Of a stretch of 12,221 nucleotides of DNA, positions 1-6,836 are shown piece by piece (the first letter of the stretch is position 1; each line of letters begins with the position of its first letter). The position numbers were made by a program, and so were the translations under genes. The stretch is from JAJYZP01 sp049964535. Lineage in GTDB: Bacteria; Actinomycetota; Acidimicrobiia; Acidimicrobiales; Acidimicrobiaceae. The notes beneath the pieces are model-generated. The model was given only the letters and a program-made list of their open reading frames with translations. It had not been told where the DNA came from and did not search any database. The DNA lies in the NCBI GenBank assembly GCA_049964535.1, contig JBMFXG010000072.1:1-12221 (forward strand), in the 5' to 3' direction.

Positions 1-1
1 C

Positions 2-55
2 GTTCCTCAAGGTGATAGGGAGGTTCGCATCACTGCGACGCGCTTGCTAGTCTGA
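2..55 (+). CDS. Possible C-terminal end of a gene starting before the window
   Basis: From base 2 one frame stays open for 17 codons and stops at TGA 53-55; the residues read VPQGDREVRITATRLLV. This could be the last residues of a gene whose body lies to the left. The alternating hydrophobic and charged pattern would suit a final beta strand, but the stretch is far too short to assign a family. Another forward frame is also open for 15 codons, so the choice of frame is uncertain. The stop codon lies inside the left arm of an inverted repeat at 47-89, which would suit the 3' end of a gene. Confidence 0.15.
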   Translation, partial: VPQGDREVRITATRLLV

Positions 56-89
56 CGTTAGGTTTGTGGAAGCTGTACTCTCAGACTGG
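47..89 (+). terminator. Inverted repeat overlapping a possible stop codon
   Basis: The left arm CTAGTCTGA (47-55) pairs with TCAGACTGG (81-89) through eight Watson-Crick pairs and one wobble, around a 25-base loop. It has no run of T after it, so it is not a standard intrinsic terminator. It would sit at the end of the possible gene ending at 55. Stems of this length also occur by chance in a window this size. Confidence 0.2.
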
Positions 90-273
90 ATCGTCAGCGA
101 GGGGACTCGAGGAGCCGTTGCTCATCGACAAGGCGAACGACACTGAGCTTGGTGGTACAGCTCGAAGTGCAGTTCTGGCTCTTTGTGGTCGTGGTGCTTG
201 AAGAGCGACGCTGAACGGTGTGGAACGCAAAGGGGAGAGGTAGTCACGGTTTAAGCGCCCGAATGGTAAGGAA

Positions 274-642
274 GTGTTTCAATGTCGAGCGAAAGGGTAT
301 AACGAACCCGTGGCAGCGTTCAACGAAACTCCGAGTGGTCGACGAGAAGTGATCTCATGCCATAGCGAATGGATCTTTGACCTTGGTCGGAAACGTTTTG
401 TGCGTCTTCCCCGAGGTGGGATTGAGCGAGAGCGACAGCACTTTAGCGGTGAGAACTGGAACTCCTATGTAGATCTCGTGTTTGTGCCTGATTCTCCCCA
501 GTTCGTGGTGGTGCTGAATGAGGCCCGGACACATATGTTGCGGGCATGGTGCCATGAGGACCCCTGTCCTCGTTGCGGCGCAAACGTGGAAGGTAATCTC
601 ACTACCGAGATCTCCGCTGTTTCTGCGAGAGATCGGGTCTAG
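274..642 (+). CDS. Small hypothetical protein with CH/CxxC cluster
   Basis: This 122-residue reading frame is not a family I recognise. It looks more protein-like than other open frames in the gaps: a mixed alpha/beta core (residues 30-48 and 62-83, with W33, F35, F42, W62, Y65, F70, F77) is followed by a charged helix-like segment. It then has a cysteine/histidine cluster, C93-H94...C98-x-x-C101, which could bind zinc. A second CH pair lies at 29-30. The GTG start at 274 has AAGGA directly against it, which is too close to be a good ribosome binding site. GTG 349 is an in-frame alternative that would keep the core and the cluster. There is no in-frame ATG. An inverted repeat follows 17 bases after the stop. 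It could be a genuine small gene or a chance open frame. Confidence 0.35.
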   Translation: MFQCRAKGYNEPVAAFNETPSGRREVISCHSEWIFDLGRKRFVRLPRGGIERERQHFSGENWNSYVDLVFVPDSPQFVVVLNEARTHMLRAWCHEDPCPRCGANVEGNLTTEISAVSARDRV

Positions 643-946
643 TTCGATCTGGTCATCTGTGAGATCCGTCGTCGATGATCTCATGTGGAACCTAGCTAGT
701 AGGGGTGAGTGTGACTCGGCTTGTGGGTTTTGGGTTCTTGTTCTCGAGTTGGGCATCAATTGACCTCGAGCAGGCCGAGAGGCAGTGGAGGTTGATCGCG
801 TAGCTACACATGGTCGTGGGTCGTATTCGTGCCTAGGGTCATTCGTGTTGGTGTCGTTACTTTGTTGTGCGGGGCGAACTCGATCCATGGTCCGATCGCT
901 AGGGTGAGATCGAGGGGCTGTTGGGTACGCTGGCGAGGAGGAGACC
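643..946. other. Gap without a convincing gene before the FAH-family gene
   Basis: No convincing gene is seen on either strand. A perfect 7-base inverted repeat, TGAGATC (660-666) and GATCTCA (677-683), lies just after the 274-642 frame and could mark its transcript end, though no T run follows. ATTCGTG occurs twice, 16 bases apart (825-831 and 841-847). The end of the gap carries the ribosome binding site of the next gene. I could not find a persuasive -35/-10 pair. Confidence 0.5.
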
Positions 947-1771
947 ATGAAGCTTGTTACGATTAGGACCGAGAACGGTACGCGTGCCGCTATCGATTTC
1001 GAATCCCACTATCGACTTACCCCATATGGTGACGTTGCGGAGCTTCTCAGAGCGGTAGAGGGAGATGTCCAAGCGATCGCAGACATCATGGTGGATGAAC
1101 GGGTCGCCAAAGACGACGTTGCCTACGCTCCGACGGTCGTAACGCCGACGAAAGTGATCTGCCTCGGTTTGAATTACGCAGATCACGTGGCGGAGATGGG
1201 GCGCAAGGACGCTGGTTTTCCGACGCTTTTCGGTAAGTTTCCAGACACCTTGTGCGGACCGTACGACGATATTGCTCACCCGTTGGAGACGAGTGCTATG
1301 GACTGGGAAGCTGAGCTTGGGGTTGTGATCGGCCGAAGTGCGTATCGGGTAGAACCGGAGTCCGCTGAGGAACATATTGCCGGCTTTGTGGTCACGAACG
1401 ATATCTCCATGCGGGACTTTCAGAACCGAACCACGCAGTTTCTTCAAGGCAAGATGTTCGAGAGAACGACGCCGGTCGGTCCACACCTCGTAACTCCCGA
1501 CGAGGTCGACGGTGCGAGAGATCTATGGATTCGATGTCGCGTTGATGGCGAAGTGATGCAGGAGTCTCGGACCTCTCTCCTTATCTCTTCGATCGCCGCG
1601 GCGATCTCGTACATTTCGATGATCATCACTCTTCGTCCGGGAGACTTAATTCTCACTGGGACTCCTTCGGGAGTCGGTGCAGGGAGAAACCCTAAGGTCT
1701 TTTTGCGTCCCGGAAACGTCGTGGAGACCGAGATCGAGGGAGTGGGTTCGCTGCGTAACCGAATCTGCTAG
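947..1771 (+). CDS. Fumarylacetoacetate hydrolase family protein
   Basis: This 274-residue soluble enzyme belongs to the FAH superfamily, which hydrolyses C-C bonds in, isomerises or decarboxylates beta-keto or hydroxymuconate-type acids in aromatic degradation and related pathways. A divergent N-terminal domain spans about residues 1-65 and the catalytic domain about 68-274. Within the catalytic domain, ICLGLNYADH (71-80) is the family entry motif, DWEAELGVVIG (119-129) supplies metal ligands E121 and E123, and NDISMRDFQ (151-159) supplies D152. The TGTPSGVG loop (237-244) is also diagnostic. Length is normal for the YcgM/HpaG-like branch. The ATG at 947 has an excellent ribosome binding site, GAGGAGGAG at 935-943. 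The substrate cannot be read from the sequence. The adjacent P450 suggests small-molecule oxidation or catabolism, but the two genes are separated by an antisense gene and are not one operon. Confidence 0.93.
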   Translation: MKLVTIRTENGTRAAIDFESHYRLTPYGDVAELLRAVEGDVQAIADIMVDERVAKDDVAYAPTVVTPTKVICLGLNYADHVAEMGRKDAGFPTLFGKFPDTLCGPYDDIAHPLETSAMDWEAELGVVIGRSAYRVEPESAEEHIAGFVVTNDISMRDFQNRTTQFLQGKMFERTTPVGPHLVTPDEVDGARDLWIRCRVDGEVMQESRTSLLISSIAAAISYISMIITLRPGDLILTGTPSGVGAGRNPKVFLRPGNVVETEIEGVGSLRNRIC

Positions 1772-1974
1772 GCGTAGGTTAAGGTCGACGCTTTTGCTGT
1801 GACAGATTTGAGAGAGGAGAGCGGCACGAAGAGATCCTCACCGTCGACCTCTAGCCAAACCTCTTGCGTGCGACCGCCAACTGCAGAGATAAGGGTAGCC
1901 TCGGAGATGTGACCGTGCTCGAAGTCGACCTCGACCTCGAGTCCTTCTAAGTTTCGAAGTTCTGCAACTGTCAT
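1768..1974 (-). CDS. Small hypothetical protein, possible Sm/SH3-like beta-barrel
   Basis: This 68-residue protein has no family name that I recognise. I chose the start at 1974 because a perfect GGAGGA ribosome binding site (1980-1985 on the plus strand as TCCTCC) lies 5 bases upstream. The longer frame running to 2325 would overlap the P450 gene and has no such signal. After a short N-terminal helix (TVAELRNLEG, 2-11), the protein alternates as beta strands: LEVEVDF (12-18), ISEATLISA (23-31), QEVWLEV (38-44) and EDLFVPLSSLKSV (46-58). That order, with a turn G between strands and a hydrophobic final strand, resembles a small five-strand barrel of the Sm or SH3 type; this is inference. It converges on the FAH-family gene, sharing the CTAG stop tetranucleotide, and diverges from the P450 gene 77 bases away. 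It is cytosolic, with no signal peptide and no cysteine. Confidence 0.72.
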   Translation of the reverse strand: MTVAELRNLEGLEVEVDFEHGHISEATLISAVGGRTQEVWLEVDGEDLFVPLSSLKSVTAKASTLTYA

Positions 1975-2039
1975 GGACCTTCCTCCTCTGGCTGAGAATC
2001 TGATTATCTTTCGACATGGTGATAGCAGGACTTGATGGG

Positions 2040-2045
2040 TAGATT
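2040..2045 (+). promoter_or_regulatory. Possible -10 element of a leaderless P450 transcript
   Basis: TAGATT lies 6 bases before the ATG at 2052, so transcription would begin at about the first base of the start codon. No Shine-Dalgarno sequence stands at the usual distance from this ATG, which fits a leaderless message, common in actinobacteria. No good -35 hexamer is found at 16-18 bases spacing; TCGACA at 2011-2016 is five of six matches but 23 bases away. Confidence 0.25.
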
Positions 2046-2051
2046 GGGCTA

Positions 2052-3248
2052 ATGGCATCATCGATTGCTGATATGGTCCAAGCGCTGAGCTCTGATCCAA
2101 CGATACGTGATAATCCATATCCGCTCTATTCGGCGCTACGAGGCCATACAGATGTTGTCGTACTCTCGGAAGAGTTTTCGGTCGCGACGAGCTTTCGAGC
2201 GGTGACCGATGTTCTTCGAGGTAGCGATATGGGAAAGAGCATCTCAGACGAGCGTTTCCAGTCGCAGTTCTCCTCGTCATTCGACCGGAGGTATCCGCCG
2301 TCGATGCTGTTTCAGGATCCTCCAACTCACACCAGACTGCGACGAAGTGTCGCCCGCCGGTTTACTCCACATGCTATTCGCGACTTTGAGGCCTTGATCG
2401 ATCGGAGAGCGGCGGAGTTGCTTGGTGAGCTGCATGCGCAAGGAGGAGATCTGATCGCTAGCCTTGCACTTCCGCTTCCGGTATGGGCGGTCGGAGAGCT
2501 CTTAGGGGTTCCTGTTGGGGATCGAGAGGTGCTGAGACCTCTCGTATCAGCAGTCGCAAAGTCTCTAGACTTTACTTTTGAGGTGTCCGAGGATGAAGCG
2601 GCTCGGGTGGCCGCAGCGGCAAGTGAGCTACTTCGCTACTTCGAAGAGTTCGTCGCGACCGATCCCCGACAGCTTCCAGAGGGTATTCTTCGGGACCTCG
2701 TCGAAGATGATGAGCAGGTAGATCTCACTACCGAAGAGATATGCGTCATGGCTCTGTTGCTCTTCGCCGCTGGTTTTGAGACTACGACTAACTTGATTGG
2801 CAATGCGACGATGGCCCTCTCTCAGAATCCAGGAGAGTTTCAGAAGCTCACCGATGGTCGTTGTGCGATCTCGAGTGCGATTGACGAATTGATTCGATTC
2901 GACTCCCCGGTGCAGATTGACGGTCGTGTTGTGCAACGGGACCTTGAGCTCTATGGACAACAGCTGCGTCGCGGATCCTTCGTTGTAACACTGATTGGGT
3001 CGGCGAACCACGATGAAGCTGTCTTTTCCTCTCCAAGCTCGCTGCGACTGGATCGCTCAGAAGGTCCCGCATTGAGTTTCGGTGGCGGAATACATTACTG
3101 TCTGGGCGCATACTTGGCGAAGGCGGAGCTGAAGGCGTACCTCTCGAATCTCACGGTATTCGGACTTCCTGAGATAACCGAGTCGAGTCGAAAGCAGACC
3201 CTCACCCTTCGAGGTTTTGACTCCCTCGAGCTGAAGTGGGAGAGCTGA
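2052..3248 (+). CDS. Cytochrome P450
   Basis: This 398-residue soluble bacterial class I P450 is a haem-thiolate mono-oxygenase that takes electrons from a ferredoxin or flavodoxin. The hallmarks appear in order. The N-terminal proline motif DNPYPLYSALR is at 20-30, and the C-helix haem-propionate motif DPPTHTRLRR at 89-98. The I-helix oxygen-activation motif AGFETT is at 240-245, the K-helix ExxR is E279-L-I-R282, and the haem loop FGGGIHYCLGAYLA (343-356) carries the cysteine ligand C350. Length is normal. No membrane anchor is present. The ATG at 2052 lacks a clear ribosome binding site; ATG 2073 is a possible alternative but also lacks one and would trim a region seen in relatives. No ferredoxin or reductase gene is adjacent, so redox partners must come from elsewhere. 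Substrate unknown. The gene reads away from the 68-residue gene. Confidence 0.96.
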   Translation: MASSIADMVQALSSDPTIRDNPYPLYSALRGHTDVVVLSEEFSVATSFRAVTDVLRGSDMGKSISDERFQSQFSSSFDRRYPPSMLFQDPPTHTRLRRSVARRFTPHAIRDFEALIDRRAAELLGELHAQGGDLIASLALPLPVWAVGELLGVPVGDREVLRPLVSAVAKSLDFTFEVSEDEAARVAAAASELLRYFEEFVATDPRQLPEGILRDLVEDDEQVDLTTEEICVMALLLFAAGFETTTNLIGNATMALSQNPGEFQKLTDGRCAISSAIDELIRFDSPVQIDGRVVQRDLELYGQQLRRGSFVVTLIGSANHDEAVFSSPSSLRLDRSEGPALSFGGGIHYCLGAYLAKAELKAYLSNLTVFGLPEITESSRKQTLTLRGFDSLELKWES

Positions 3249-3490
3249 ACCCCTTTGGTTGACAGACGCAGGCTCGGACTCTGCTTCGTAAGTAGTCGTA
3301 GGGTGTGATCCAGATGAGGAGGTTGTTCAAACTGCCTCACTTCAGCTGTGGTACAGTCTGACCAGCATCTCAATGAAGATTGAGAGTTCTCCGATTGGGA
3401 CTCTTGGTAGCGGTGGTGGAGAGCAGTCCGACCTCGGTGAAACTCGGGACGAATGAGCAATGAGATCGAACCGATGCGAGGGTCGGAGGT

Positions 3491-3518
3491 GGCTTCGTGA
3501 AACTCAGATCACGAAGCC
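3491..3518. repeat. Perfect 10-base inverted repeat, hairpin
   Basis: GGCTTCGTGA (3491-3500) and TCACGAAGCC (3509-3518) are perfect reverse complements around an 8-base loop, AACTCAGA. Two further G-T wobble pairs could extend the stem. It lies about 240 bases past the P450 stop. No T run follows, so it is a poor intrinsic terminator. It may be an RNA structure or an operator-like dyad. Confidence 0.5.
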
Positions 3519-3777
3519 GTAGGTGGACTCCCTGTGTCTCGCCTGGAAGATCGTGCGCCCCTTTCCGCTCTGAGATAACGAGCTTCAAGGTGCTCGGTTA
3601 TGGGTGAGCTTCGACTCTGAGTGACTTTGCGGGCTCGGAGTACTCGTCGATGCCTGCAACCGGTTGGTCGATGTCGTGCTGGCTATCAGACGGCGTCGTT
3701 TCCTTCTCTGTAGGCTGGAAGGAGTATTTGGCCTGATCGAAGCGAATCTGAGGTGGGCGGATCGGGATAGGTGCCTG

Positions 3778-3798
3778 GTGCCGGATCGATACCGGCAC
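3778..3798. repeat. 7-base inverted repeat, hairpin
   Basis: GTGCCGG (3778-3784) pairs perfectly with CCGGCAC (3792-3798) around the loop ATCGATA. It lies about 180 bases before the PII start codon. Dyads of 7 bases are common by chance at this scale, so its meaning is uncertain. Confidence 0.3.
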
Positions 3799-3839
3799 AG
3801 AGCTGAGATCGAGAGTGTTCATAGCGGTGTAACAACTTT

Positions 3840-3880
3840 GTAGCGAAGGAGAAACGTTAGCTTCGTAGCGTCATGAAAAC
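3840..3880 (+). promoter_or_regulatory. Direct repeat upstream of PII gene, possible nitrogen-control site
   Basis: GTAGCGAAGGAGAAAC (3840-3855) and GTAGCGTCATGAAAAC (3865-3880) share GTAGCG at the left and AAAC at the right, with a 25-base period. This gives the a-n6-b half-site layout known for actinobacterial GlnR (GTnAC, six bases, GaAAC), with GTAGC in place of GTnAC. In the first copy, GTAAC also stands 11 bases further left (3829-3833). The spacing between the two copies is 9 bases where classical GlnR sites have 6. The match is imperfect and unproven, but the position, about 100 bases before the PII start codon, is suitable. Confidence 0.3.
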
Positions 3881-3980
3881 ATCGTTCGAAGAGCTCAGCG
3901 GTGAGTCCGACAAAAGGCATCGGACGTAGGGGTGACAAGTTGGTCCGGTATAGCTACGCTCGAGAGCAGGAGGGTCCTTT

Positions 3981-4319
3981 ATGAAGTTGGTAACTGCGGT
4001 CGTCAAACCTTTCAAGTTGGAAGATATTCGTGAGGCCCTCTCGAAGTTGGATGTCAAGGGGATGACCGTGACCGAGGTGCAAGGCTTTGGACGTCAAAGT
4101 GGCCACACCGAGGTCTATCGCGGTGCAGAGTACAAGGTGAGCTTCAACCCAAAGGTGAAGATCGAGGTAGTGGTCGAAGACTCGGTGGTGGATGAGCTTA
4201 TTGACGTGGTCGTGAAGGTTGCTAATACTGGTAAGATTGGCGATGGAAAGATCTGGGTTACGCCCGTTTCGGAGTTGATTCGCGTGCGTACCGGTGAACG
4301 CGGAAGCGACGCACTCTAA
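3981..4319 (+). CDS. glnB: PII nitrogen-signalling protein (GlnB/GlnK)
   Basis: This 112-residue trimeric signal protein reports nitrogen, carbon and energy status by binding ATP/ADP and 2-oxoglutarate, and it controls ammonium transporters and other targets. The sequence shows the whole family pattern: MKLVTAVVKPFKLEDIREAL (1-20), then the T-loop with RGAEY (47-51), whose Y51 is the usual uridylylation (or adenylylation) site. The B-loop TGKIGDGKIWV (83-93) binds nucleotide, and arginines R101 and R103 sit near the C-terminus. Length is exactly typical. AGGAGGG ends 5 bases before the ATG. It is followed after 59 bases by glnD, the enzyme expected to modify it, so the two are probably one transcription unit. 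In many actinobacteria an amtB gene precedes this pair; here none is present. The name glnK is equally possible. Confidence 0.97.
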   Translation: MKLVTAVVKPFKLEDIREALSKLDVKGMTVTEVQGFGRQSGHTEVYRGAEYKVSFNPKVKIEVVVEDSVVDELIDVVVKVANTGKIGDGKIWVTPVSELIRVRTGERGSDAL

Positions 4320-4378
4320 GAGAGCGGGAGTGTGGCAGCTGTCATGCACTTACGTCACGCGTTAGCGGTCGTTGGTCG

Positions 4379-6697
4379 GTGCGAGCGATGGTGAGAGATC
4401 CAAGCTCTCTGCGCCGTTCTCTCCTCGAGGACGGATCTCTGCGTGGAACAGACTGGGTTCGGGCGTACTCCGATGGTGTTGACCGTTGGCTCAAAGAGTT
4501 GAGCTCACCTCTTCCTCCAATAGCGCTCGTAGCTCTTGGAGGTTACGGGCGACGAGAGCTCTGTCCCTGGAGCGACCTCGATCTGATGTTGGTGCATGAT
4601 CGTCGGGTTGTGGGTCGTGCACTCGATGAGGTTGCAGAGGCGATTTGGTACCCTATTTGGGATCTCGGCGTAGTTCTTGACCACTCGGTGAAGACGAGAC
4701 GCGATGCGTTATCAGTTGCAAACGATGATCCGCGTGCGCTGCTCGGTCAGCTCGATGCCCGTCTCGTCGTAGGCGATGCTGCGCTCGCTCAAGGAGTGAT
4801 CGAGGGAGCTCATGAGCACCTCCGGAAGCATCTTCGGCGGTTGAGCGCCGCCATCGAAGCATCTGTGGTCAAGCGACACGCAGCGTCGGGGGACCTGGCC
4901 TACTTGCTAGAACCAGACTTGAAGGACTCCCAGGGAGGTCTGAGAGACCTGAACATCGTTCGTTCGTTTCTCTCGGTGATGGAGGTCCCGAATGCTGCGT
5001 CGAGCCAGGAACTCAACGACGCAAACGATTTCCTGTTGACCGTTCGAGTCGAGCTCCATCGTCAGGTCGACCGTGCCACCGACCGGCTTGGTCTTGAGGA
5101 GGCAGATTCGATCTCGATGGCTCTCGGATTCGCAACAACGGATGCCTTCATGAGACGGGTCTCCGAATACGGTCGGTTGGTATCGTCATCACTTCGGGAG
5201 TGCCTTCGACGCACGAAGGTGCGTGGAGGTACCAGCCCCCGTCGCCACGTTGAGCTGGGTGGAATCACAGATACGGTGCTGGCGGCTGAGGTTGTCGACG
5301 CTATGGTGCGAGTTCCAGAGCGGTCCGAAGTGATCGAGATCGATCCCCTGGCGTTGATGCGACTGGCTCGGAGAGCGTCAATTGAGAACCTAGGCTTCGA
5401 TCGCCTCTCGTTGGAGTATCTTGCAGCTCATCTACAGATGCCACCGAATCCGTGGCCGCAAGCCCTCCTTGCGGAGTTCCTAGGTTTACTCGGTAGCGGA
5501 GCCGGGCTTGTCGAAGTTGTTCAGGCACTCGACGGTGTGGGGATTTTTCAGTGGTATATCCCTGACTGGGGTTTTGTTCGATCGAAACCCCAGCGCAACG
5601 CATACCATCGCTATAGCGTAGATCGGCATCTACTGGAAACGATTCTCGAGGCGTCGCGCCTGCGCAGGCGTGTTCATCGCCCAGATATCTTGCTGCTCGC
5701 GGCTCTCTTCCACGATCTTGGCAAGGGTCTTGCTGGTGACCACAGCGAAAATGGAGTCAGAATCGTTCGAGATCTCGGACCGATGATGGGTCTGAACTTC
5801 GACGACCAGAGCACACTGGAACGTCTGGTACTCCATCACTTGCTACTCATTGAAACGGCTTTACGTCGAGATATCTCAGATCCAGTGACGCTCGCAAGTG
5901 TTGCAGAGAAGGTGGTGGACCTAGGCACCCTTGAACTTCTGGTGGCACTGACCGAAGCTGATCTCAAAGCTACGGGCGCATTAGCGTGGACCGAGTGGAA
6001 GGCCGGACTCGTTCATGACTTATCCGAAGGTGTGAAGCGACTTCTTGTCGACGGCGAGCTGGTAGATCACTCGGTGCCGATAGATGAAGCGCTGCTCTGT
6101 GAGTTGGTCGCTCTCGGTCGAAGCGGGGCAGCGATCTCGGTAAGGGACGGATTCGTCTTCGTTGCGGCGCCGGATCGACCCGGTCTGCTCGCGGCGGTTA
6201 CCGGGGCGCTCACCCTTGCTTCGATAGCGATAGCCTCTGCTGATATCCTTGTTCTTAATGAGGTTGCCATTGAACGTTTACGGGTCGTCGATTGGTCCGG
6301 TGGGGAGCCGAACGTTGAGAGATTTAAGCGTGAACTGGCGGGGGCGTTGGTCGAGGAAGACGCGTTGAGGAGGCGGATCCTAGAACGTGGTGGACAGCGA
6401 CGACCTGTTCGACGCTCTGCTCCGCTCTCTGAGGCCCCGGCCCCTCGAGTCGTTGTTGACCCTGCTGCTTCGCAGCGTGCAACGGTGGTCGAGGTGCTGG
6501 CTCCGGATCGCCATGGTCTACTCTATGATCTCACATCTGCGATTGCTCGATTAGGTTTCGACATACGCCACGCTAAGGTTGCGACCCTTGGAGATGACGT
6601 CATCGACACCTTCTACCTCACCAATGCTTCTCGTGCTCCGCTCAGTCTCGATGAACAGGAGAGTCTTTTAACTTCTCTTACGACCGTGGTCGGTTGA
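4379..6697 (+). CDS. glnD: PII uridylyltransferase / uridylyl-removing enzyme GlnD
   Basis: This 772-residue bifunctional nitrogen sensor adds UMP to PII (or AMP in some actinobacteria) when glutamine is low and removes it when glutamine is high. Four parts are visible in order. The nucleotidyltransferase domain has ALGGYGRREL (52-61) and SDLDLML (65-71), with the catalytic pair D66 and D68. The GlnD-specific segment LLEPDLKDSQGGLRDL lies at 176-191. The HD phosphohydrolase domain begins with YHRYSVDRH (409-417) and carries H445-D446 in AALFHDLGKG. Two C-terminal ACT domains begin near 592 (VFVAAPDRPGLLAAV) and 702 (TVVEVLAPDRHGLL) and bind glutamine. A basic, proline-rich linker (670-700) separates the ACT domains. 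Somewhat shorter than the E. coli enzyme, but complete. Translation may start at GTG 4379 or ATG 4388; neither has a strong ribosome binding site, which fits coupling with the PII gene upstream. Confidence 0.96.
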   Translation: MRAMVRDPSSLRRSLLEDGSLRGTDWVRAYSDGVDRWLKELSSPLPPIALVALGGYGRRELCPWSDLDLMLVHDRRVVGRALDEVAEAIWYPIWDLGVVLDHSVKTRRDALSVANDDPRALLGQLDARLVVGDAALAQGVIEGAHEHLRKHLRRLSAAIEASVVKRHAASGDLAYLLEPDLKDSQGGLRDLNIVRSFLSVMEVPNAASSQELNDANDFLLTVRVELHRQVDRATDRLGLEEADSISMALGFATTDAFMRRVSEYGRLVSSSLRECLRRTKVRGGTSPRRHVELGGITDTVLAAEVVDAMVRVPERSEVIEIDPLALMRLARRASIENLGFDRLSLEYLAAHLQMPPNPWPQALLAEFLGLLGSGAGLVEVVQALDGVGIFQWYIPDWGFVRSKPQRNAYHRYSVDRHLLETILEASRLRRRVHRPDILLLAALFHDLGKGLAGDHSENGVRIVRDLGPMMGLNFDDQSTLERLVLHHLLLIETALRRDISDPVTLASVAEKVVDLGTLELLVALTEADLKATGALAWTEWKAGLVHDLSEGVKRLLVDGELVDHSVPIDEALLCELVALGRSGAAISVRDGFVFVAAPDRPGLLAAVTGALTLASIAIASADILVLNEVAIERLRVVDWSGGEPNVERFKRELAGALVEEDALRRRILERGGQRRPVRRSAPLSEAPAPRVVVDPAASQRATVVEVLAPDRHGLLYDLTSAIARLGFDIRHAKVATLGDDVIDTFYLTNASRAPLSLDEQESLLTSLTTVVG

Positions 6698-6836
6698 GTC
6701 AGCGGGTCTGGTTCGTAAGTGTGTCGACTCTCGCCAAGAGTAGCTATGGCATAACTCCGAGTCTTCCTAAGATCGATCGAGATCTGAAGAACGTCTAAGG
6801 AACTTCTATCCTCTCCTTTTGAGCTCTTTGGCTTCG
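6698..6836. terminator. Convergent intergenic region with weak hairpins
   Basis: glnD and the M56 peptidase gene converge here. Two small dyads could end transcripts: ACTCT-cgcca-AGAGT at 6727-6741, and a bulged stem at 6763-6789 (CTTC then AGATC pairing with GATCT then GAAG, loop GATCGA, bulge CTA). Neither is followed by a clean T run, although CTTTT and CTCTTT occur at 6816-6829. Confidence 0.3.

Larger units (their letters stand above)
3249..3980. other. 732-base non-coding gap between P450 and PII genes
   Basis: No frame here resembles a protein. The open frames on the minus strand (for example 3598-3822) lack ribosome binding sites and known motifs. I looked for remnants of an ammonium transporter gene, which commonly precedes this PII/GlnD pair in actinobacteria, and saw none. 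The gap holds a 10-base perfect hairpin (3491-3518), a 7-base hairpin (3778-3798), a smaller stem (3579-3596), a 60-base-spaced repeat of GTGAAACTC (3437-3445 and 3497-3505) and a direct repeat upstream of the PII gene (3840-3880). Confidence 0.6.

Noticed and set aside
355..948. 197-residue open frame on the minus strand
   Set aside because: It is rich in Arg, Ser, Thr and Pro with no motif, overlaps the better forward frame at 274-642 and has no ribosome binding site that I can see.
1975..2325. N-terminal extension of the small minus-strand gene to give 185 residues
   Set aside because: It would overlap the first 270 bases of the P450 gene, and the strong GGAGGA ribosome binding site points to the start at 1974.
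3598..3822. 74-residue minus-strand frame in the gap before the PII gene
   Set aside because: It has no ribosome binding site and no motif, its composition is low-complexity, and it contains the 3778-3798 hairpin.
3932..3956. Promoter GTGACA ... TAGCTA before the PII gene
   Set aside because: The spacer is only 13-14 bases, too short for a normal promoter; nothing better was found nearby.
3249..3980. Remnant of amtB
   Set aside because: No hydrophobic segments or transporter signature appear in any frame.
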